Notes under the pieces: generated by a model
Database searches by the model: none
Told to the model about the DNA's origin: nothing
What the model saw: only the letters and a program-made list of their open reading frames with translations
Program-made: the position numbers and the translations under genes
Part shown: piece by piece, positions 18,326-27,847 of the stretch
How positions within the stretch are numbered: position 1 is the first letter of the stretch
Layout: each line of letters begins with the position of its first letter
Assembly: GCF_036077095.1 (NCBI RefSeq)
Contig: NZ_CP107960.1
Coordinates: forward strand, 2,604,001 to 2,668,000
Direction of reading: 5' to 3'
From: Streptomyces sp. NBC_00376
Lineage (GTDB): Bacteria; Actinomycetota; Actinomycetes; Streptomycetales; Streptomycetaceae
DNA length: 64,000 nt

Positions 18326-19318
18326 TTGGAGCGCAGGAGTCTCGGTGCGGCGGCGCTCGCCGTGGGGGCGGTCGGTCTCGGCTGCATGCCGATGAGCTGG
18401 GCGTACAGCGCCTCGCAGCAGCGCGGTGACCGTGCGTTGCGCACGGTGCACGCCGCGCTCGACGCGGGTGTTCAACTGCTCGACACGGCCGACATGTACG
18501 GCCCGTTCACCAATGAGCTGCTGGTGGGGCGGGCGCTGAAGGGCCGCAGGTCGGACGCGTTCGTCTCCACCAAGTGCGGGCTGCTGGTGGGCGACCAGCA
18601 CATCGTGGCCAACGGCCGCCCCGGCTATGTGCGGCGGGCCTGCGATGCCTCGCTGCGCCGGCTCCAGACCGATGTGATCGATCTGTACCAGCTGCACCGG
18701 GCCGACCCCGAGGTGCCCGTCGAGGAGACCTGGGGTGCGATGGCGGAGCTGGTGACCGCCGGGAAGGTGCGGGCGCTCGGCCTCTGCGCGGTCGGGGCCC
18801 GGGCCTCACGCCGGTCGGGGTCGCGGATGTACGACGAAACGATCCGTCAGCTGGACCGGGTGCAGCAGGTCTTCCCGGTGAGCGCGGTGCAGGCGGAGCT
18901 CTCGGTCTGGTCGCCTCAGGCGCTGGAGTCGCTGCTCCCGTGGTGTTCGGCGCGGGGCGTGGGGCTGCTGGCGGCGATGCCACTGGGGAACGGCTATCTG
19001 ACCGGCACACTGACACCCGGGCAGGGTTTCGAGCCGGACGATCTGCGCGCCCGGCATCCCCGGTTCACGGCGGAGATGATGGCGGCGAACCAGCCGGTGG
19101 TCGTCGGGCTGCGGCGGATCGCCGAGCGGCACGGGGCGAGTGTCGCGCAGGTGGCGCTGGCCTGGGTGCTGCGGCAGGGGCCGCATGTGGTGCCGGTGCC
19201 GGGGACCAAGCGGGAGCGGTGGGCGGTGGAGAACGCGGGGGCCGCCGGGCTGACCCTGACCGCGCGGGACCTGGCGGAGATCGCCGCCCTGCCCGGTGCT
19301 CAGGGGTCGTGGGACTGA
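18326..19318 (+). CDS. Aldo/keto reductase
   Basis: 330 residues from a TTG preceded by GGGGAGGATC; no ATG or GTG fits better in frame. The catalytic set is visible: Asp and Tyr in LLDTADMYGP, Lys in VSTKCGLL, His in LYQLHRADP. The C-terminal VPVPGTKRERWAVENAGAAG segment binds NADP in the AKR13-like branch. It reduces aldehydes or ketones with NADPH in the cytoplasm; the substrate is unknown. It is divergent from the 2-hydroxyacid dehydrogenase. Confidence 0.85.
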   Translation: MERRSLGAAALAVGAVGLGCMPMSWAYSASQQRGDRALRTVHAALDAGVQLLDTADMYGPFTNELLVGRALKGRRSDAFVSTKCGLLVGDQHIVANGRPGYVRRACDASLRRLQTDVIDLYQLHRADPEVPVEETWGAMAELVTAGKVRALGLCAVGARASRRSGSRMYDETIRQLDRVQQVFPVSAVQAELSVWSPQALESLLPWCSARGVGLLAAMPLGNGYLTGTLTPGQGFEPDDLRARHPRFTAEMMAANQPVVVGLRRIAERHGASVAQVALAWVLRQGPHVVPVPGTKRERWAVENAGAAGLTLTARDLAEIAALPGAQGSWD

Positions 19319-19384
19319 GAACGACCGGCACTTGGGGGCTTCGGGGACCCAGGGGCGGGGCCGCGGTGTAAGAACTGTAGTCAG

Positions 19385-20656
19385 GTGGCCGTCGAAGGGA
19401 TCGGTGCTGTGCGCGGTGTTCTGTTCGGATCTGTACGAGGGCCCGCCGGGCCGCGGGGGCGGGGCCTGCGCCGCGGGACGGTGGCCGTGCTGGCGGCCGG
19501 CTCGCTGGCGCTGAGCGCGGGGTGCTCCTCGGGCGGCGGCTCCGGCAGCATGGCGGGCGTCGACGGGACGCCACCGGTCGCCCGCTCCTCCTCCGCCGCC
19601 CCGAAGCCGTCGGCCCCGAAGCCGTCCGCCTCGCCGTCCCTGCCGCCCGTCAAGGGCTCGGTGAAGGTGGTGTCGACGCTCACCGGGGGCCTGGATTCGC
19701 CCTGGGGACTGGCCGAGCTGCCCGGCGGCGATCTGCTGGTCTCCTCCCGCGACAAGGGCACGATCACCCGGATCGACGCGAAGACCGGCGAGAAGACCCT
19801 GCTGGGCGAGGTGCCCGGGGTGTCGCCCGGCGGTGAGGGCGGGCTGCTGGGGATCGCGGTCTCCCCCACGTACGGCTCGGACCACATGGTGTACGCGTAT
19901 TTCACGACCGAGTCCGACAACCGCATCGCCCGCATGCAGTACGACGAGAAGGGCACGACGCCCGGCCGGCTGCTGGGTGCGCCGGACACGATCCTGCGCG
20001 GCATCCCCAAGGGGGCGATCCACAACGGCGGGCGGATCGCCTTCGGCCCGGACCACATGCTGTACGCGGGCACCGGGGAGACGGGCGACGGCGGCCTCGC
20101 GCAGGACAAGAAGTCGCTGGCCGGCAAGATCCTGCGGATGACCCCGGACGGGCAGCCGCTGCACGGCAACCCGGAGGCCGACTCCGTGGTGTATTCGTAC
20201 GGGCACCGCAATGTGCAGGGGCTGGCCTGGGACGGGCAGGGACAGCTGTGGGCCTCCGAATTCGGCCAGGACACCTGGGACGAGCTGAACCGGATCGAGC
20301 CGGGCGGGAACTACGGCTGGCCGGAGGCCGAGGGCAAGGCGGGAAAGAGGGGTTTCATCGATCCCGTGGCACAGTGGAAGACGTCCCAGGCGTCCCCGAG
20401 CGGTATCGCCTTCGTCAAGGGTTCGATCTGGATGGCCGGCCTGCGCGGCAAACGGCTCTGGCGGATCCCGCTGTCCGGCAGCGGCGGGAAGGAACCTCTG
20501 GCGGCCCCGCAGTCGTTCCTGGAGGGTAAGTACGGCCGTCTGCGTACCGTGCTCGCCGCGGGCGGCGACAAGCTCTGGCTCGTCACGAGCAATACGGACA
20601 CCCGTGGCACCCCGAAGCCGGGAGACGACAGGATCCTGGTGCTGGCGGTGCGGTGA
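19385..20656 (+). CDS. PQQ-dependent sugar dehydrogenase-like lipoprotein
   Basis: 423 residues. A basic stretch and hydrophobic segment end in LSAGCSSGGG, a lipobox with Cys at about residue 47, so the protein is exported and lipid-anchored. A Ser/Pro/Ala-rich linker follows, then a six-bladed propeller of the soluble glucose/sorbosone dehydrogenase family (SPWGLAELPGGDLLVSSRD, GGEGGLLGIAVSP, HNGGRIAFGPD, YGHRNVQGLAWD, EFGQDTWDELNRI). Family members oxidise aldose sugars with PQQ, though many actinobacterial ones have no proven activity. The GTG at 19385 is used; a GTG at 19409 with AAGG upstream is an alternative. Confidence 0.85.
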   Translation: MAVEGIGAVRGVLFGSVRGPAGPRGRGLRRGTVAVLAAGSLALSAGCSSGGGSGSMAGVDGTPPVARSSSAAPKPSAPKPSASPSLPPVKGSVKVVSTLTGGLDSPWGLAELPGGDLLVSSRDKGTITRIDAKTGEKTLLGEVPGVSPGGEGGLLGIAVSPTYGSDHMVYAYFTTESDNRIARMQYDEKGTTPGRLLGAPDTILRGIPKGAIHNGGRIAFGPDHMLYAGTGETGDGGLAQDKKSLAGKILRMTPDGQPLHGNPEADSVVYSYGHRNVQGLAWDGQGQLWASEFGQDTWDELNRIEPGGNYGWPEAEGKAGKRGFIDPVAQWKTSQASPSGIAFVKGSIWMAGLRGKRLWRIPLSGSGGKEPLAAPQSFLEGKYGRLRTVLAAGGDKLWLVTSNTDTRGTPKPGDDRILVLAVR

Positions 20657-20688
20657 GCGGCTACAGCAGGTGAAAGGGCGTGCGGCCG

Positions 20689-21006
20689 GTGTTCAACTTC
20701 TTCGAGGAACTTTTCGCGCCCGGCCGCAAGCACACCTCCGACGAGCAGAAGCGGCTGGAGCTGACCCGGGTGGATCTCGGCGTCGGCGACCCGGGGCGCG
20801 GTCCGATAGACCTGGCCTCCGGGAAGGTCGTCGTCAGGGCGCCCGGTGCGGATTCAGGCACGGGGACGAGTACGGGCGCGGAAGCGGAAGCGGATGCAGG
20901 CGCGGACGCGGGCCGAAAGCACGGCCGGAGCACGGAAGCGGTAGCGGACGCGGACGGCCCGGACGCGGGCGGCTCGGGCGCGGGCGGCTCGGGCGCGCAG
21001 TCCTGA
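20689..21006 (+). CDS. Small DUF6191-like protein
   Basis: 105 residues. The first 55 (FNFFEELFAPGRKHTSDE, then DPGRGPIDLASGKVVV) match a conserved small-protein family common in Streptomyces, of unknown function. The rest is a low-complexity Gly/Ala/Asp tail. The GTG at 20689 has AAAGGG ten bases upstream; the GTG at 20680 is too near that site. The stop lies 11 bases from the convergent stop of the LuxR-family gene. Confidence 0.65.
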   Translation: MFNFFEELFAPGRKHTSDEQKRLELTRVDLGVGDPGRGPIDLASGKVVVRAPGADSGTGTSTGAEAEADAGADAGRKHGRSTEAVADADGPDAGGSGAGGSGAQS

Positions 21007-21016
21007 GCGGGCCCCG

Positions 21017-24000
21017 TCAGCTGTCGCTCCGGGCCGGGTACAGACGGAGCCGGTGGGCGAGGGCGGCCGCCTCGCCTCGGCTGGAGACGCCGAGCTTGGC
21101 GAGAATGCTGGAGACGTGCACGCTCGCGGTCTTGGGCGATATGTAGAGCTGCTCGGCGATCCTGCGGTTGGTGTGGCCCTCGGCGACCAGCCGGTGCACG
21201 TCCTGTTCGCGTCTCGTCAGTCCGAAGGACTCCACCGCGGCGGCGGCCGCCTCGCGCAGGCGGTCCTCGGCGCGCTCCGGATCCACCGCGTCGTCGCCGG
21301 TGCCGTCCGGGACGGTGACGGCGGCCGGGATCCCGGGAACGGTGCCGTGGTCCGGGGCGGTGAGGGCGATGCGGGCGCGGCCGGCCAGCAGCTCGATGGT
21401 CGCGGTGAGCGGGCGGGCGCCGAGCCGTACGGCGGTGCGGTGGGCCTCGCGCAGCAGGGCGGTGACGGTGGACCGGTCGCCGGCCGCGATGAGGAGGGCC
21501 TCGGCCCAGTGGTGCTGGATCCGGGCCAGCTCGTACGGGCGGTGCAGCGGCGCGAAGGCGGCGGCCGCACGGGACCAGTGGCCGGGGGTGTCGGTCCCCT
21601 CGGCCCTGGCCAGCTCGGCGTCGACGAGGAGGCCGTGGGCGGCCCAGACGGGGACGAGCATCGGCAGCTGCTTCAGGTGGGTGCGGATGGCGGCCAGGAT
21701 CGCCGGCCGGCCGGCGTCGGCGGCGGGCAGGCCCCTGGCGTCGGCCTCGGCCGCGGCGGCGACGTGGAGCAGTGGCAGGGCGTACCGCTGGGTGCCGGGC
21801 GGGAATCCCTGCTCCGACCGGGCCTCGAACTCGGCCCGCGCGTCGGCCAGTCGGCCCTGTTGCGCGGCGAGGGCCATGGCGTGGCGCGCCGGGTTGATGA
21901 GGTGCTGCGGCTGCGGGTCGCGGGAGCCGAAACAGCGCCGCGTCAGGGTGAGTTGCGCCTCGGCCTCGGCCAGGTCGCCCCGGGCCAGGGCGAGTTCGGT
22001 GCGGCACGAGGCCACCAGCCCCTGCGCCTTGCTGGACCGGGCGGCGCGGGCCGCGGCGTCGGTGGTGGTCCGGCTCTCGTCCCAGTGCCCCAGGGAGAAC
22101 AGCGAGGCCGCCCGGTTGCAGCGGACCCACGCCTCCATGTCGGCGATGCCGTGGCTGCGGCTGATCGCGATGCCGTGGTCCGCGGCGGTCACGGCCTCCA
22201 GGGAGCGGCCCATGGATTCGAGGGTGGAGGGGAGGTTGATGCCGGCCCGGCTCATGATGCCGACCAGGTGGAGTTCGTCGGCGCGGTCGCGGACGGCGTA
22301 CATCTCTGCGATGCCCTCGTCGACGCCGCCCGCCTCGGCGGTCAGCCCGCCGCGGGTGAGCCGGGCGTGCAGTTCGGTGTACTCGTCGTCGACGAGCCGG
22401 GCGTACTCCACGGCCCGGTCGACGGCGAGCAGTGTCTCGGCGCCGGGGCGGTGCAGGGCTCCCCATCCCGCCACGCTCGTCAGGACGTCGGCGTGGACGA
22501 CGGACGGGGGCAGTCCGCGGACGAGTTCCTGGGCGTTGGCCAGTTCCTGCCATCCGTCGCCCCGGGTGAGGTCCTGCATGAGCCGGGAGCGCTGGACCCA
22601 GAACCAGGCGGCGCGCAGCGGGTCGTGCTCGCCCTCCAGGACGCGCATGGCCTTCTTGGCGATGGCCAGGGCCCGTTCGCGCTCCCCGCCGAACCGGGCG
22701 GCGACGGTGGCCTCGGCCATGAGGTCGAGATAGCACAGCGGGGTGGCGTCGGGGTCGCAACTGCAGATGGGGTAGCTCTCGGCGTAGTCGATGGGGCGCA
22801 GGGTGTCGCGTACCTCTTCGGGGGCGTCGTCCCACAGCTCCATCGCCCTTTCCAGCAGCCGGAGTTGTTCGGCGAACGCGTAGCGGCGTCGGGCTTCGAC
22901 CGAGGCCTTCAGCACGGCGGGCAGGGCCTTGGCGGTTTCGTGTGCGCCGTACCAGTAGCTGGCGAGCCGGGTGGCGCGCTCCCCGGCGCGGACGAGGGCC
23001 GGGTCGGCCTCCAGGGCCTCGGCGTAGCGCCGGTTGAACCGGGAGCGCTCGCCGGGGAGCAGGTCGTCGCTGACCGCCTCGCGGACCAGGGAGTGCCGGA
23101 AGCGGTAGCCGTTGCCCTCCGGGGTGGTGAGCAGCAGGTTGGCGCCGACGGCCGCCCGCAGTGCCTCGATGAGGTCGTCCTCGGTGAGCCGGGCGACCGC
23201 GGCCAGCAGCTCGTACTCGACGGCGGAGCCGCCCTCGGCGACGATCCGGGCGATGTTCTGGGCGTTCTCCGGGAGCGCTTCGACGCGTACGAGCAGGAGG
23301 TCGCGCAGTGAGTCGGAGAGCCGGGAGTGGTCACCGCTATCCAGGCTGCGGGCGAGTTCCTCGACGAAGAAGGCATTGCCGTCGGAGCGCTCGAAGATCT
23401 CGTCGACGAGGGCGTCCTCGGGGGTGGCGGCGAGGATGCCGGTGAGCTGGCGGCGGACCTCGGCGCGGTTGAAGCGGGCGAGTTCGATCCGGCGGACGGT
23501 GCGCAGCCGGTCCAGTTCGGCGAGGAGGGGGCGCAGCGGGTGGCGCCGGTGGATGTCGTCGGAGCGGTAGGTGCCGATCACGACGAGGCGGCCGTTGCGC
23601 ACGGTGCGGAAGAGGTAGGCGAGGAGGTGGCGGGTGGAGGCGTCGGCCCAGTGCAGGTCTTCGAGTACGAGGACGACGGCGCGTTCGGCGGAGATGCGTT
23701 CCAGGAGTCCGGCGGTGAGCTCGAAGAGGCGGGCGGTGCTGTGTTCGTCGGTGGCGTCCCGGTCGGCCTCGCCGAGTTCGGGCAGCAGCCGGGCCAGTTC
23801 GCCCTCCTGCCCGGCGCAGGCGGCGGCGACCTCGGCGGGCAGGGTGCGGCGCAGGGCCCTCAGCGCGGTGGAGAACGGGGCGTAGGGCAGGCCGTCGGCA
23901 CCGATCTCGACGCAGCCGCCGACGGCGACGACCGCGTCGCGGCGCACCGCCGCCGCGAGGAACTCCTCGACCAGCCGGGTCTTGCCGACCCCCGCCTCGC

Positions 24001-24157
24001 CGCCGATGAGCAGCGCCTGCGGTCCGCCCGGACCGTCGGCCCCGTCCGGGCCCCCGGCACCCTGCGCGCGGGCGCGGGCGCGGGCGAGCGCGTCGACGAG
24101 TGAGGCGAACTCGCCCTCACGGCCGACGAACACGGGACTGACGGACCTGTTCTCCAC
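21017..24157 (-). CDS. Large LuxR-family ATPase regulator (LAL-like)
   Basis: 1046 residues. N-terminal AAA ATPase: Walker A GGEAGVGKTRLVEEF near residue 50, Walker B VVLVLEDLHWAD; a long TPR-like helical middle; C-terminal LuxR helix-turn-helix (LTRREQDVHRLVAEGHTNRRIA) in the last 65 residues. Such proteins act as ATP-dependent activators with signal sensing in the middle region. An odd feature is a CxC-x7-C cluster (YPICSCDPDATPLCYLDL) near residues 460-480. The GTG at 24157 begins VENRSVSPVFVGRE, where homologues start; an ATG at 24169 is also possible. The target genes are not evident from position. Confidence 0.88.
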   Translation of the reverse strand: MENRSVSPVFVGREGEFASLVDALARARARAQGAGGPDGADGPGGPQALLIGGEAGVGKTRLVEEFLAAAVRRDAVVAVGGCVEIGADGLPYAPFSTALRALRRTLPAEVAAACAGQEGELARLLPELGEADRDATDEHSTARLFELTAGLLERISAERAVVLVLEDLHWADASTRHLLAYLFRTVRNGRLVVIGTYRSDDIHRRHPLRPLLAELDRLRTVRRIELARFNRAEVRRQLTGILAATPEDALVDEIFERSDGNAFFVEELARSLDSGDHSRLSDSLRDLLLVRVEALPENAQNIARIVAEGGSAVEYELLAAVARLTEDDLIEALRAAVGANLLLTTPEGNGYRFRHSLVREAVSDDLLPGERSRFNRRYAEALEADPALVRAGERATRLASYWYGAHETAKALPAVLKASVEARRRYAFAEQLRLLERAMELWDDAPEEVRDTLRPIDYAESYPICSCDPDATPLCYLDLMAEATVAARFGGERERALAIAKKAMRVLEGEHDPLRAAWFWVQRSRLMQDLTRGDGWQELANAQELVRGLPPSVVHADVLTSVAGWGALHRPGAETLLAVDRAVEYARLVDDEYTELHARLTRGGLTAEAGGVDEGIAEMYAVRDRADELHLVGIMSRAGINLPSTLESMGRSLEAVTAADHGIAISRSHGIADMEAWVRCNRAASLFSLGHWDESRTTTDAAARAARSSKAQGLVASCRTELALARGDLAEAEAQLTLTRRCFGSRDPQPQHLINPARHAMALAAQQGRLADARAEFEARSEQGFPPGTQRYALPLLHVAAAAEADARGLPAADAGRPAILAAIRTHLKQLPMLVPVWAAHGLLVDAELARAEGTDTPGHWSRAAAAFAPLHRPYELARIQHHWAEALLIAAGDRSTVTALLREAHRTAVRLGARPLTATIELLAGRARIALTAPDHGTVPGIPAAVTVPDGTGDDAVDPERAEDRLREAAAAAVESFGLTRREQDVHRLVAEGHTNRRIAEQLYISPKTASVHVSSILAKLGVSSRGEAAALAHRLRLYPARSDS

Positions 24158-24186
24158 GCCGCCGAGCATCGCACACGGGTCCGGCC

Positions 24187-24372
24187 TCACGTGGCGTGGA
24201 CGAATCGTTTCCGGTCCGTACTCACCGGCCTCCCGGCCTCCCCGCGCCCGGAGTGCCGGGCGGCCCTGCGGGCGTCCCGGCGGGCGCGAACGGCCTCCCG
24301 GACGAGCCCGTCCTGCTCGGCCCGGTGGCGCAGTTCGGCGGCGCGCAGCTCGTGGAGCCGGTACGTTTCCAT
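24187..24372 (-). CDS. Small basic helical protein
   Basis: 61 residues starting METYRLHELRAAELRHRAEQ from an ATG with GGGAG eight bases upstream. Almost entirely one charged amphipathic helix followed by a basic tail. Small proteins of this type are frequent and conserved in Streptomyces; function unknown. It lies immediately upstream of, and in line with, the LuxR-family regulator (15 bases to its longest start), so it may be co-transcribed. Confidence 0.6.
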   Translation of the reverse strand: METYRLHELRAAELRHRAEQDGLVREAVRARRDARRAARHSGRGEAGRPVSTDRKRFVHAT

Positions 24373-24632
24373 GTGCTTCTCCCTGAGAACGACGGCCCGT
24401 CGGGGCCGGGGGCGGCAGTGGTTCTCTGCCGTCCCCCGACTGTCGTCTCCCAGGGGGTGTCGCCGCATCGGGCAGGATCCGCATCTTCGCGGGGCGCGGT
24501 GCCCTATCGGGGTGCGGGCGCCGCCGTATACGGGCCGGGGTCCCTCGGGCGGATGCCCTACGAGGTGGCCGTCGGGCCGGGTCCGTGGAGCTCACCCGCT
24601 CCGTACGCGCCCGTGTCCACCGGCCGTCGTGG

Positions 24633-25229
24633 TCACTGGGCGGCGGTCGCGGTCGGCAACGCGACGATGAGGTCGAAGTACATGGCGGCGGAGAGCAGCA
24701 GGCCCAGGGCACCGAGCACGATGCCGGCGGTCGCCACGGCGCGGACCCAGCCGGGCTGCGGGTGCGCGGAGGGTGCGCCGAAGGCCGGGCGGACCAGGGC
24801 GAAGACTCCGACCAGCAGGGCGAGCAGGGCGAAGAGCCCGTTGACCAGGGCGGTGGAGTGCCAGGCGTCGCCGTAGATCTCGGAGATCTGCTGGGCGGCG
24901 GTGCCACCGTTGGAGGTCTTGATCTGGCCGATCAGGGTCTCGCGCTCGGCGGCGACCTTGCCGGTCCAGGACCCGGTGAGCGCGACGACACCGAGACCGG
25001 CCGCGACCACGGAGGCGGCGGCCGCGCCGAGGCCGGAGGGCTCCTTGCCGGAGTCGTCGTCGAGGTCGTCGAGATCCAGGTCGTCCGGGTCCAGGTCGTC
25101 CGAGGTGTCCTCGGCTGCGACCTTCTCGGTCGGGATCTCCTCGGCGTCGGATGCTTCTGCTGCTGCGGTTGCTTCAGGATCGGCGGGAACGGTGGGGCTC
25201 GTGGTGGTCCTGGGGTTCATGTTGCGCAC
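24633..25229 (-). CDS. Membrane protein with acidic N-terminal region
   Basis: 198 residues. Residues 25-60 are strongly acidic, with DLDPDDLDLDDLDDD repeats; three hydrophobic segments follow (about 68-86, 128-147 and 163-190). No family recognised. Starts at ATG 25229 or three codons later (MNPRTTT); neither has a clear Shine-Dalgarno. The 260 bases between this gene and the small basic gene hold no further coding signal that I can see. Confidence 0.6.
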   Translation of the reverse strand: MRNMNPRTTTSPTVPADPEATAAAEASDAEEIPTEKVAAEDTSDDLDPDDLDLDDLDDDSGKEPSGLGAAAASVVAAGLGVVALTGSWTGKVAAERETLIGQIKTSNGGTAAQQISEIYGDAWHSTALVNGLFALLALLVGVFALVRPAFGAPSAHPQPGWVRAVATAGIVLGALGLLLSAAMYFDLIVALPTATAAQ

Positions 25230-25343
25230 GCTAGGCCGCCCGTATGAGAACCCCCTTAACGTCCGCCCGAAGCGCCGCCGCCACGGGAGGACCCCGGCGG
25301 GCGTCCGCCCGCCGGGGCCGTTGCCGGGCCGCGGCCGTCCGGG

Positions 25344-26435
25344 TCAGCCCGCCGCGTCGAAGGAGTCCTGGAGGCGGGGTACGTAGTCGGCGAACGCGGC
25401 CGCCCAGCAGCCGTAGTTGTGGCCGCCGTCGCAGGTGGGAGCGAGCGCCGACCCGTTGCCGTAGTCGACCAGGCGGCTGGTCAGACCGAGCATGTCCATG
25501 CGGGACTTGACGTTCCTGGCGGCGATCGCGGTGAAGTGGTCGATCACGTCGTTGTCACCGGTGTAGAGCGTGACGTCGGTGTCCGCGAGCCTGGCCAGGT
25601 TGACCGGGGCGGCGGGGTCGACCGCCTTCCAGATCCGGTCCGCGTTCAGGACCGGGTACGGGGAGCCGAAGATGGCGTCGCTGTCGACCATGGGCCCGTA
25701 GCCGGTGCACTGGCCGGTCCCGGACGGGGTGGAGGTGCTCACCGCGCACCAGGCGCCGGTCAGGTTGAGTTCGGTTGCCAGGACCGCCGCGCGGACCGCC
25801 GGCAGGCCGAAGTCGATGCCGCCGGACAGGGAGGCGACATGACCGAAGAGGTCGGGCCGGGCCTCGCCGTAGTGCATGGCGCCGAACCCGCCCATCGAGA
25901 GGCCGACGACGGCCCGATGTCCCCTGTCGGCGATGGTGCGCAGGTTGGCGTCGATGAAGGGGACGACCTGCTTCAGGTGGAAGGTCTCCCAGTTCGCCGC
26001 GCCCTCGGCGGTGTTCTGCATGAGCCAGTCGGCGTACCAGCCCTTGCGGCCGCCGTCCGGCACGACGGTGATCATCGAGTCCGAGCGCAGCGCCGGGACG
26101 GCCGCGGCGTCGTCCGGGCTTCCGGGCCCACCGTGCAGGAAGTACGCCACCGGCCACCGCTTGTCCGGGGCGGCCTGATAGCCGCTGGGCAGGAAGATGC
26201 GGATCTTGTGCTTCCCGGCCACCTGCGGGGTGGTCACGGTGATGGTGAAGTCGGTGGCCGAGTGCACCTCGGTGCCCCCGGCGACCTGGGTCAGGCCGAA
26301 TCCGTCGGTCAGCACCGGCGGGGCGGCGCCGTCGGCGTGGGCGAGCGGGGCGGTGAGGGTCGCGGTCATGGTCAGCGCGGCGGCGGCCACGGCCGTTCGC
26401 GCCCGGGTCCGCCAGGTGGTCCGTGGTGTTCTCAT
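25344..26435 (-). CDS. Secreted esterase of the Ag85/esterase D type
   Basis: 363 residues from an ATG with GGAGAGGA upstream. Residues 1-34 are a Sec-type signal peptide with twin Arg-rich start and ALA-type cleavage (PLAHADG). The alpha/beta-hydrolase core shows the nucleophile GLSMGGFGA, acid TLYTGDNDVID and His in CDGGHNYGCW. The fold and the WPVAYFLHGG opening resemble mycobacterial antigen 85 and esterase D proteins. Streptomyces lacks mycolic acids, so a role as an extracellular esterase is more likely than acyl transfer to trehalose (inference). It is followed on the same strand (86 bases earlier) by the serine hydrolase gene. Confidence 0.85.
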   Translation of the reverse strand: MRTPRTTWRTRARTAVAAAALTMTATLTAPLAHADGAAPPVLTDGFGLTQVAGGTEVHSATDFTITVTTPQVAGKHKIRIFLPSGYQAAPDKRWPVAYFLHGGPGSPDDAAAVPALRSDSMITVVPDGGRKGWYADWLMQNTAEGAANWETFHLKQVVPFIDANLRTIADRGHRAVVGLSMGGFGAMHYGEARPDLFGHVASLSGGIDFGLPAVRAAVLATELNLTGAWCAVSTSTPSGTGQCTGYGPMVDSDAIFGSPYPVLNADRIWKAVDPAAPVNLARLADTDVTLYTGDNDVIDHFTAIAARNVKSRMDMLGLTSRLVDYGNGSALAPTCDGGHNYGCWAAAFADYVPRLQDSFDAAG

Positions 26436-26521
26436 CGGGTGTCCTCTCCGAGAGCGCGCGGCTCTCGCCGTGGGGGAAGGTCCCGGCCCGGCGGCCGGGA
26501 GAAGCCTTCCGGTCGCGGTTC

Positions 26522-27784
26522 TCAGAGCGCGCAGAACGCGTCGGTCATGGCCTTGCCCGTATGGGCCTGTCCCGGCGTACCGCCGAGAAGATGGAACTCG
26601 TTGTTCGCGTGCGCCACCTGCTCGGTGCCGTCCTCGCTGCTCAGCCACTCGCTGAAGTAGCCGAGCACCGCGCCGTTGTGTCCCCAGGCCGACTTCCCGC
26701 AGGACAGCTGTATGCGCTCGATGCCCAGCCCGTAGCCGACGTCGGCGGTCACGGGAACGGTGGTCTTGAGCTCGGCCATCTGCGCGGGCTCAAGGAGCTT
26801 TCCGGTCATCAGCGCCCGGGAGAACGTGGCCAGGTCGTCCATGGTCGACACCATGGCCCCGGCGCTCCCGAAGACCTGCACGTTGGAGGCCGTCGCGTCG
26901 TTGATGAAGATCGTCCGGATCGCGTAGCCGTGGAGGTGGTTGCCGTAGAGCGCGGGGTCGGATGTGGGGAAGCTGGTGTCGCGCAGGCCGAGCGGTTCGA
27001 TGATGCGCCGCTGGATCTGCGTGGCCGCGTCCTCACCGGTGACGGCCTTGATCACCATGCCCGCGAGCACGTAGTTGGTGTTGGAGTAGTCGAACTTCTC
27101 GCCCGGCTCGGTCGTCGGCGCGCGCATGGAGAGGGCGACGTCGACCAGGTTCTGCGGCGGGAAGACCTCCCTCGGGTTGGTATTGAGGAAGTACGGCCCG
27201 TTGATCTGTATGGTTTTGAAGTAGTCGGGCAGGCCCGAGGTGTGGTTGAGCAGCTGACGGATCGTGATCTTCGAGCCGTCGTAGCCGTTGGCGGCGACCG
27301 CCCCCGGCAGCCACTTGGCGACGGTGTCGTCCAGCGAGAGCTTCTTCTCGCCCTCCAGCTGGAGCAGCACGGTGGAGGTGAACGCCTTGGTGTTGCTGCC
27401 GATCCGGAACTTCGCCTTCGGGTCGGCGGGCACCTTGGTCGCGCGGTCACCGACACCCGCGTGCACGTACTGGGTGGTGTCGCCCTTCCGCACCATGCCG
27501 ATCACGCCCGGGTATCCGTCGGCGATCCCCTGCTGGGCACCGGCCTGCAGGATGTCGGCCGGGGTCTGGGCGGCGGTCGAGGACTCGGCAGCCGATGAGC
27601 CGGTGGCCGGGGCGGCGGCGGTCGCCGTGCCGGCACCGGTCATCAGCAGGCAGGCCGCGGTGGCCACCGGCAGCAGCCAGCGCCGGTGCCCGCGCACCCG
27701 CGAGGAGCGTCGGGCCCCGCCGTCGGTGGACCGGTTCGCCGGGCCGGTCTCGATGCCTGCTCCGGAATCGTCGCGCATGCTCAT
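26522..27784 (-). CDS. Class C beta-lactamase-like serine hydrolase
   Basis: 420 residues from an ATG with AGGAAAG upstream. Signal-anchor around residues 35-58 (RWLLPVATAACLLMTG), then a Ser/Thr/Ala linker. Catalytic motifs of the beta-lactamase/DD-peptidase clan: S-x-x-K as GSNTK, Y-x-N as YSNTN, and HNG in place of K-T-G. The likely substrate is a D-alanyl peptide or an ester; resistance is not implied. It lies between the zinc-ribbon gene and the esterase gene on the same strand, so the three may be one unit. Confidence 0.85.
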   Translation of the reverse strand: MSMRDDSGAGIETGPANRSTDGGARRSSRVRGHRRWLLPVATAACLLMTGAGTATAAAPATGSSAAESSTAAQTPADILQAGAQQGIADGYPGVIGMVRKGDTTQYVHAGVGDRATKVPADPKAKFRIGSNTKAFTSTVLLQLEGEKKLSLDDTVAKWLPGAVAANGYDGSKITIRQLLNHTSGLPDYFKTIQINGPYFLNTNPREVFPPQNLVDVALSMRAPTTEPGEKFDYSNTNYVLAGMVIKAVTGEDAATQIQRRIIEPLGLRDTSFPTSDPALYGNHLHGYAIRTIFINDATASNVQVFGSAGAMVSTMDDLATFSRALMTGKLLEPAQMAELKTTVPVTADVGYGLGIERIQLSCGKSAWGHNGAVLGYFSEWLSSEDGTEQVAHANNEFHLLGGTPGQAHTGKAMTDAFCAL

Positions 27785-27847
27785 TTTCTTTCCTGTCCCT
27801 TTCGGTCGGTCGGTCATTCCGGCTGTCTGGTGGATTTCGGCCGCGCC

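Noticed and set aside
26522..27784. The serine hydrolase as an antibiotic-resistance beta-lactamase
   Set aside because: The motifs fit the broad class C/DD-peptidase clan with HNG in place of KTG; the signal-anchor and neighbours suggest cell-wall or ester work, and resistance cannot be read from sequence.
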